This document shows positions 58,283 through 64,000 of a stretch of DNA of 64,000 bases, piece after piece. The stretch's first letter is position 1, and each line of letters opens with the position of its first letter. This DNA is from Gnetum montanum (taxonomy: Eukaryota; Streptophyta; Gnetopsida; Gnetales; Gnetaceae): assembly GCA_015680685.1 (NCBI GenBank), contig MNCI01000003.1:371149-435148 (forward strand), given 5' to 3'. The notes under the pieces were generated by a model, which saw nothing but the letters and a program-made list of their open reading frames with translations, did not search any database and was not told the DNA's origin. The position numbers were made by a program, and so were the translations under genes.

Positions 58283-59098
58283 TGATGAGCGATGAGGTAC
58301 CCCTATGCCCAACCATACGAATCGCTAAGGTGTTACACGCGATCCAGTCGAATTCCATGGACCTATAGTTATCTAATGCAAAAGCTCTTCTAGGAAGTGA
58401 AATGGGCATTAAGAACATTCGTTGTCTTTCCAAATACACTTGTGAGGTTCAAGGGTATGGTTTAAGTGTTAAGGTATATGATTTTTCTTACTTTATATTT
58501 TATAGATTTGATCTTCTACAACAAGAATGAAGATGGAGTAATTTAAAATCTAACTTGTTTACTGCCTATCTAGCCTAACACGAGTAGCCGTCCCACATTC
58601 CTAAACACATCTTGAACATATATAGCATTGCTAGGCTACCAAATATTAGGTGTTGCTAGGTTACCAAGTACTATATGAATGCTCAAAGTGGTCATGCTCA
58701 TGTTCATTAACAACTGGAAATAAATTGCTTAATTCAAATGCATTAAAGTAAAGAGTAAGAAAGTAAAATGCATTAAAGAAAATATTAATCTATTCTTAGT
58801 CCTGCAAGGATTGTCAAAAGAGTTCATTTTATTCCTGTCACACTGTTGTGCTTAGGTACATCAGGGCTTGAATAAAGAACCGTACACACTTAGACTCCTT
58901 TTGTAGGCACTCAGAAAATATTCTAACTATGGGAAAAAGAAATGGCAATAGCTTCACAACTCTTACTAAGAATGACCAAAACTGATTATGGAAATTGGAG
59001 CCCAAGCATAGTATTTATAGGCCTAGAGTATACACTCTGATGTCACGTATGTGATGTCGTGTACTTGACATCAGAGCAAACATAAATGCGATTCATCA
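58283..59098 (-). repeat. 5' LTR of element D
   Basis: 816 bases, starting TGATGAATCG at 59098 and ending CGCTCATCA at 58283 on the minus strand. TATA box at 59012-59019. It matches the 3' LTR with a small length difference in the U3 array. Confidence 0.9.
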
Positions 59099-59103
59099 AA
59101 GAT
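59099..59103. repeat. Target-site duplication AAGAT, right copy (element D)
   Basis: Exact repeat of 49300-49304. Confidence 0.85.
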
Positions 59104-59189
59104 AAAAAGGTGTAATAAAAAATTTCAAACTAAAAAGAATTATAAAACAAAGAGTTAAAAAGTACTTATCAATTTCTAAGTCAAGATAG

Positions 59190-59700
59190 GGCATCTCCCC
59201 CATGACTAAACTCATGGGTGAGTGTTCAAAAAATGGACCCTAGATCCCTTGGATCATATGCTCTAGGCTTCTTCGTTAGCATCTTTAGTGACTTAGTTTT
59301 TTGGTTATCATCCCATGTAATCTTGATGATAATTGAGTTTTGATCTTCTGGGAACATATATCCCCTTGGACTTGATGGTCTTTCCATTTCAAAAGATACA
59401 TTTACACTCTCTTGTTTATCTTTAAGTCCTTATTTCCTCTATATGTTGGTGTATGATTATGGTTTATGATATCCTTTTGTGAGTTCTTAGTTTGGGTCAC
59501 TTTCTTAGGATAGGAGTTAATAAGTAATGTAGATGATTTATGCATGTTTTGGAGAGTTTTAAGTTCTTAGTTTTCAATCACTGGGTGTCTTTTGGTTTAG
59601 TTTCCCATTCAAACAAAGTTGCATAAGATTCCAACTTAGTCTAGTCAACTTAAGGGTGGGGTCAATCCCACAAAATGGATTTACAATGTGGTCAACCAAA
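59190..59700 (-). pseudogene. Unrecognised coding-like remnant
   Basis: On the minus strand a frame of about 65 codons without stops (about 59415-59220) includes MERPSSPRGYMFPEDQNS, IIIKITWDDNQKTKSLKM and KKPRAYDPRDLGS, followed by a stop and ATGGGGGAGATGCC, a block also found after the pol genes of elements A-D. Upstream (59690-59560) LVDHIVNPFCGIDPTLKL is also open. It may belong to another retrotransposon family, into which D inserted. The product is not recognised. Confidence 0.3.
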
Positions 59701-60760
59701 TTTATGTAGGTGACTTAATTGTGAGAAATTGAAACTTTTTTGATTTTCTAATTGTGATAACTTTACAATTCAAATGAGTTTTGAGCTAATATTGGACTTA
59801 GTGGAAAGATCATTTTACAATCTATAATCCTATCAAATTTTATATCAACTAAAATTTATTTGATTTTTTATATGTGACTTAAAAAAGAACTCTTAGATAA
59901 AAATATTTAGGTTCCCGAGTAGAAATTGATCATTTTTAATTTTTAAGAGAAATATCTTTACAATCCAAGAGATTTATGGAGTATGTAAATAGTTGATATG
60001 AAGATCTTTAAACAATCAACATTTTTGAAAAATTTATACTGTATGACGATGCTGACGAACATCCGTGTAATTATATACATAAACGCTTTGTATTCTGCCA
60101 AAGATACTGACAATTATGTGCGCTTTTGCTCTTTAACGAAAAATTCAAATGCACCGATTCTTTGTCATTTAACAATAACAATCATATTTTCTGGAAGGCA
60201 ATTAGCTTTTACTTGGTTTATCGGCTGCTAAATATTTTTCCTATTAATAATATTGATTCTTTTCCAAGGCTTGGATTCACGAAACAAAATGGTTCCATGT
60301 AAATGTACTAAATCGTGTCTATTATTTGAGGTTCTCTAATGCAAAGGGTCAATGATAAAATGGTCCGGGCCCATTCACTAGTAACCTTCGGGCCCATGCA
60401 CCAATAATGTTGTGGAGAACAAGAATTTATCTGTTTTATAAAATTATATTGATAAGAGTATTTGGATGTGTTTTATATGGAAATGAAAATTAGGTCCTTG
60501 TCAAATCACTAAGGTAAGGAAATATATTGTATTGTATATAATAGGTGATTTGACATTAGGATTTTAAATGCTTGAAATTAGATTAAACCATTATTTTCTT
60601 AGTAACATTCCATGTATACATGAAGTTACAATCTTGAGGTTAATGCATTTAGTTTATCTCTTTGAACTATTAAATTATAATTTACCATGTACATGAAGAA
60701 AAGACACATTTTTAAAATACATGATTCACTTAAGATAGGATGATATAATAATATAAAGTC
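59701..60760. other. AT-rich DNA with a patch of retained CpG
   Basis: No gene recognised. Between about 60040 and 60400 CpG is clearly more frequent than in neighbouring DNA (for example GACGAACATCCGTG, GTCCGGGCCC, TTCGGGCCC). A 77-codon open stretch (59998-60231) shows no family features. Confidence 0.45.
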
Positions 60761-60780
60761 TTCATAGTTAATGAGGCATT

Positions 60781-60915
60781 ATTCATGTGGTCACAACATG
60801 AAGTTTGTGATGTGTAAGTGACAAGTTCAATTCCATAGTCATATTATTCTAACATGGTTATATTCCTCTATAATAATTCTAATGCATCATGTTGGCCCAA
60901 TGTCTTAGGGTGTAC
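60781..60915 (+). mobile_element. Second SINE-like copy
   Basis: TATATTCCTCTATAATAATT followed by CTAATG (60859-60884) matches the tail of the minus-strand copy at 23537-23690, and the following segment ending CTTAGGGTGTAC is also alignable. A B-box-like GTTCAATTCC lies at 60825-60834. The head is more diverged. Confidence 0.5.
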
Positions 60916-60929
60916 CTATAGTCAAATTA

Positions 60930-62160
60930 TCCTCCCTAAGAGAATGTGAAGACTTCATACTAGTATTAATGCTAGGCTTTAAATAGAGAATTACAAAGAT
61001 GTTTAAGTCCTAGTTGGTGCCTTTCTAGTTGCATCATCTAGTGAGCATTAACTATCTTGTATTGCTTAGTATCATAACCTAAAACTTTGCATACGTTGAC
61101 TCATTAATTTAATGCATGGTTTTAAATATTTAAATTAATGTTTTTAAATATATTTCTATAAGTTATTTTAATTTCATGAATTAAATAATAGAATTACATT
61201 ATTGCTTTATTTATGTGAATAGAATTTGTTTATTAAAGTATTTTGTTAATGTTTTGTATCCTTGTTTCTTATTATTATTGATACTTATTTATCACCATAA
61301 AGCTAATCAAATTGAAAGTTGCAAACAATACACTTAGGAAAAAAATTTAAAAAGCCTTATCAAACTTAAATCACATTAAATGTAAAAAACCCTAAGTACA
61401 TATAAATTCCTCCTTAAATAGTAGTACATGCAAACTTTGGTTTATAGACTCTTGTTTAGACTATGTATGAAATAAGTTTTATCGTAGAGCTCATGCTATG
61501 GCTAGATTAAGTGTTCTACTTAAGCTAAAATGTTATCATTATTTGATGGTATACAACCTACCATGATGTAATATGTCAATTGAATATAATTTAAAAGAAA
61601 CCCTGACATCATTTGAATGGATCTTTCCAACAAAATTAATTAAGGTTTAAGTATTATAGTTTGTTAAGAATAATAAAACAATATTTCATGTAAAGGCTAA
61701 CTAAGTACAACATATTATTAGTCATTAATCTAGAATTTCATACCCTTTTTCTAAGAGAGAGAGAGAAACGACCCAGGAATATTTTATCTCACAAATCACT
61801 AATAAAACCATAAAATACATTTGATAAGAAGTTGATGTGAAATAGCTTTTTGGTTGAGAATCTTAGATTCATCACTTAATTTCAATGGGTTAACCAGTTA
61901 ATTTAATTTACCATAATATGACTTAGTAATGCTAAACCTGGAACCCTAAGGTTATATTTTAAGATGGAGATTCTTAAGTGAACAAAAGATATACCTTTAT
62001 AATGAATAAAAAGTATTCATTCTTCTAATATTACATACATCCATTTCAAAGTTTTAAAATTATATTCTAAGATCTATTAAAAATATGTATTGAATTATTA
62101 TCTGAAAAGCCAAACAACAAATAATTTTAAATAATCCACAAAAGTAGAAAGTATCTAGTA
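60930..62160. other. AT-rich DNA, nothing recognised
   Basis: No coding frame or repeat family identified. A short GA run lies at 61756-61768. Confidence 0.45.
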
Positions 62161-62161
62161 T

Positions 62162-62300
62162 ACCAATACACAAGGTTGTAGATGAAAATGAATTTAGATT
62201 ACCAATACACAAAGCTTTGATGAAAATGAGTCTAGATTTCCAATACATAAAGCTTCAGATGATTGTTGATGTAAAAATGAACCTTGCTAGTTGATGCACA
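62162..62300. repeat. About 39-bp tandem repeat, three to four units
   Basis: ACCAATACACAA.G.T..AGATGAAAATGA.T.TAGATT begins at 62162 and 62201, with a third, longer unit from 62239 and a partial one near 62295 (GATGCACAAAGCTTCA). Confidence 0.75.
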
Positions 62301-62360
62301 AAGCTTCAAATTATAGTTGCTAAAAGCCTAATGCTAAGAAACTGTATCCCAAAAAAGCAA

Positions 62361-62440
62361 ATGCAACAAAAATGGATAAATGATCACTACCATGCCAAAA
62401 AGAAAAAAAGACAACAAAGATTGATAAATGATCACTACCC
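62361..62440. repeat. About 50-bp tandem duplication
   Basis: CAACAAAAATGGATAAATGATCACTACC at 62362 is repeated as CAACAAAGATTGATAAATGATCACTACC at about 62412. Confidence 0.75.
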
Positions 62441-62825
62441 AATAGTCTTTAGGTCTTTAAACTACTACAAAAGTTTGGCTAATTTTTTAACTTATCATGT
62501 AAGGAATAAAGATACTAAATAAAAACTTTGGAACTATCAGTAGGTGGCCACTGTGGAGTTCCTTCATTGAGATGCAGGTGTTGTTTCTTCCACTGGCCAA
62601 GTCCAAGATAAGAGTGGTGCGAAATTTGGTGATCCACAAATGACACCAACCAACAGTACATTTCACTTAAGATTAAATTATTTATATAATAAATGAAGTA
62701 AGTTTTGGATTTCACATAAAATGGAAAAAAATATATTTTTTGTTGTAAGTTTATACATTTATATCTAAAGGATTATGAAGATAATTTAAGATGCTTGATT
62801 TTAAGTGATATAGTCATTTTACTAA

Positions 62826-63690
62826 GTGAGTCCTAGGAAGGCTTCCTTTTACATGCCATGGAAGTTTTATTGCGCTGATCTTAAGAGTCTCTTATGCAAA
62901 ACTAATATCTCCATAATTATCATTTCCCCTATGAGGGATTCTAAATCACTTCCAACTTTTTTTTTCAATGTTGAATTTTCTACTTCTTCTATCGATGAGG
63001 GAAATTTTGTTAATTCTCACAATGCAAATTTACAAACTAGCAAGAAAAATTTTCTAAGACCTTCTTGTAATGATACTGCTACAACTAAGATGCTTGACTT
63101 TGTTCTTAGTCATGATCTATACAAGTCAATAGTTATTGATCTTATATAATAATATGTGTTCATTCAAATTTTAGGTTACCTACTTCATAATCGATGTTTT
63201 GCTTTGTAGCCAAGCAATGTGATGCAAACATAATAGTGAAGTTATTTATGCCAAGTAATATTCTTGTTTTCTTCTACTTGTTGAGCTAAGTAATTATTCA
63301 ATGGTGCAAAGTACCATAAATATAAGATCAATTATACATTAGGATATAATGTTAATCATTTATAAATGGACTCCAAATTTTAATCTCCAATCCAAAGAAT
63401 ACTCTAAAGCTCTACGTTTTATCAAGCTATTTAGTCTTCTATTTATTTTTCAGAAAGAAAAATAGAAAATTATTAATCTTCTTAGTCTCATTAAACATAT
63501 GGAATCTATTTCCACATTATTTAGTTCTCATAGATGCTTCTTTGTTGAAATTAATCTTCTTAATATTAAAAAAATTAGTATTATAAGAAGAGAGAAGACT
63601 TATATTCAAGTAATTACATATTATATTTAGGATATTTGTTTAATGATTGTTTATTTCCAATTAGGAAAAATGTTGATAAAGATAAAAATG
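62826..63690 (+). pseudogene. LINE ORF1-like remnant (DUF4283-type)
   Basis: From 63365 one frame reads KWTPNFNLQSKEYSKALRF, then KLFSLLFIFQKEK, IINLLSLI, CFFVEINLLNIKKISI, Q(V)ITYY and MIVYFQLGK, ending near 63690. The stops in it are TAG. The order W.PNFN, AL.F..L.SLP.., ..CVEI.LL, Q.V.YE, C..C..LGH is the pattern of plant non-LTR retrotransposon ORF1 proteins, a gag-like RNA-binding part ahead of a zinc knuckle (knuckle Cys lost here). The 107-codon open stretch 62826-63149 may be the N-terminal part, separated by a decayed section. RT is not in the window. Confidence 0.5.
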
Positions 63691-64000
63691 GATTAAAGTT
63701 GGGTATAAAAAAATATTTTGAATTTGAAGATATGAAAAATTATGTTAATGTTAATGGTAAGTATGATCAAATTACAATAAAGAAACTATGAAACATAGAA
63801 GATTTTGTGAATGTTTATCTCATAAGGCAACTCTATTCTTATCTAACAAGAACATTAGCAACTCAAATATTAAAACTAATAGAACTATTAGTATATACTC
63901 TCAATGTAAAGTCAATATTAAGTAGTGAAGTAAGGGTGTTGCATAATGTATATCATAATTTTCTTATATGTATTCAAATGTTGGTATTTTACTATAGCTT
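63691..64000. other. AT-rich end of window
   Basis: No recognisable motif. It may be the continuation of the LINE remnant. Confidence 0.4.

Larger units (their letters stand above)
49305..59098 (-). mobile_element. Ty3/gypsy element D (Athila/Tat type), minus strand
   Basis: 9,794 bases with LTRs at both ends and a perfect AAGAT duplication. On the minus strand: 5' LTR (58283-59098), primer site, gag, protease, RT, RNase H, integrase, 3' segment, purine tract, 3' LTR (49305-50145). It keeps the best primer site and a full gag start. RT has lost its active-site Asp and about nine codons. Confidence 0.9.

Noticed and set aside
62826-63149. 107-codon frame as an intact host gene
   Set aside because: It is followed by LINE ORF1-like sequence in the same direction, so it is more likely part of a LINE remnant. 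No intron or promoter features were seen.

Overview
The window is AT-rich, CpG-poor eukaryotic DNA with no intact gene. It is almost entirely a graveyard of LTR retrotransposons, which points to intergenic heterochromatin of a seed plant with a large genome. A gymnosperm is possible but cannot be shown from this sequence. The dominant family is Ty3/gypsy of the Athila/Tat (OTA) type. Support for this is the MDDFS form of the RT active site, the following EGIVLGH motif, LTRs bounded by TGATGAG and CTCATCA, and a primer-binding site that looks like a decayed TGGCGCCGTTGCC type. Ty1/copia, chromovirus, LINE and SINE-like pieces are also present. All coding parts are broken by stops and frameshifts, and the mutations are largely C-to-T or G-to-A.

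Layout: 1-4330 is a stack of fragments: the U3 of a minus-strand LTR, a chromovirus RT piece, a minus-strand copia element cut off in its integrase, and a gypsy gag/pol piece. Element A (+, 5543-15445, target duplication ATGAG) is gypsy, with its 5' LTR fused to mid-gag and an antisense solo LTR (11607-12419, duplication CCAAC) inside its integrase. 15446-25948 is older DNA that holds an unrecognised broken reading frame split by a copia element (-, 16373-21291, duplication TTTGG), then a noncoding, internally repetitive stretch with a SINE-like copy. Element B (+, 25949-48611) is gypsy and carries element C (+, 34272-47020, duplication GTTGG/GTTAG) nested in its 3' part. Element D (-, 49305-59098, duplication AAGAT) is another gypsy copy. 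59104-64000 is old AT-rich DNA with a second SINE-like copy and a LINE ORF1 remnant at 62826-63690.

The full gypsy plan is LTR, PBS, gag, protease, RT, RNase H, integrase, a 3' segment, PPT, LTR. Element C alone keeps a long third reading frame (43025 to about 45960) between integrase and 3' LTR. It has one uninterrupted frame of about 500 codons (stops but no frameshift), is rich in coiled-coil-like sequence, and is preceded by a TATA-containing segment that resembles the element's own U3. This third gene and its apparent internal promoter are the most noteworthy content. Other points of note are phased GATATC arrays in the LTR promoters, a 24-bp minisatellite in the copia LTRs, and loss of all three integrase catalytic residues in the copia element by G-to-A changes.
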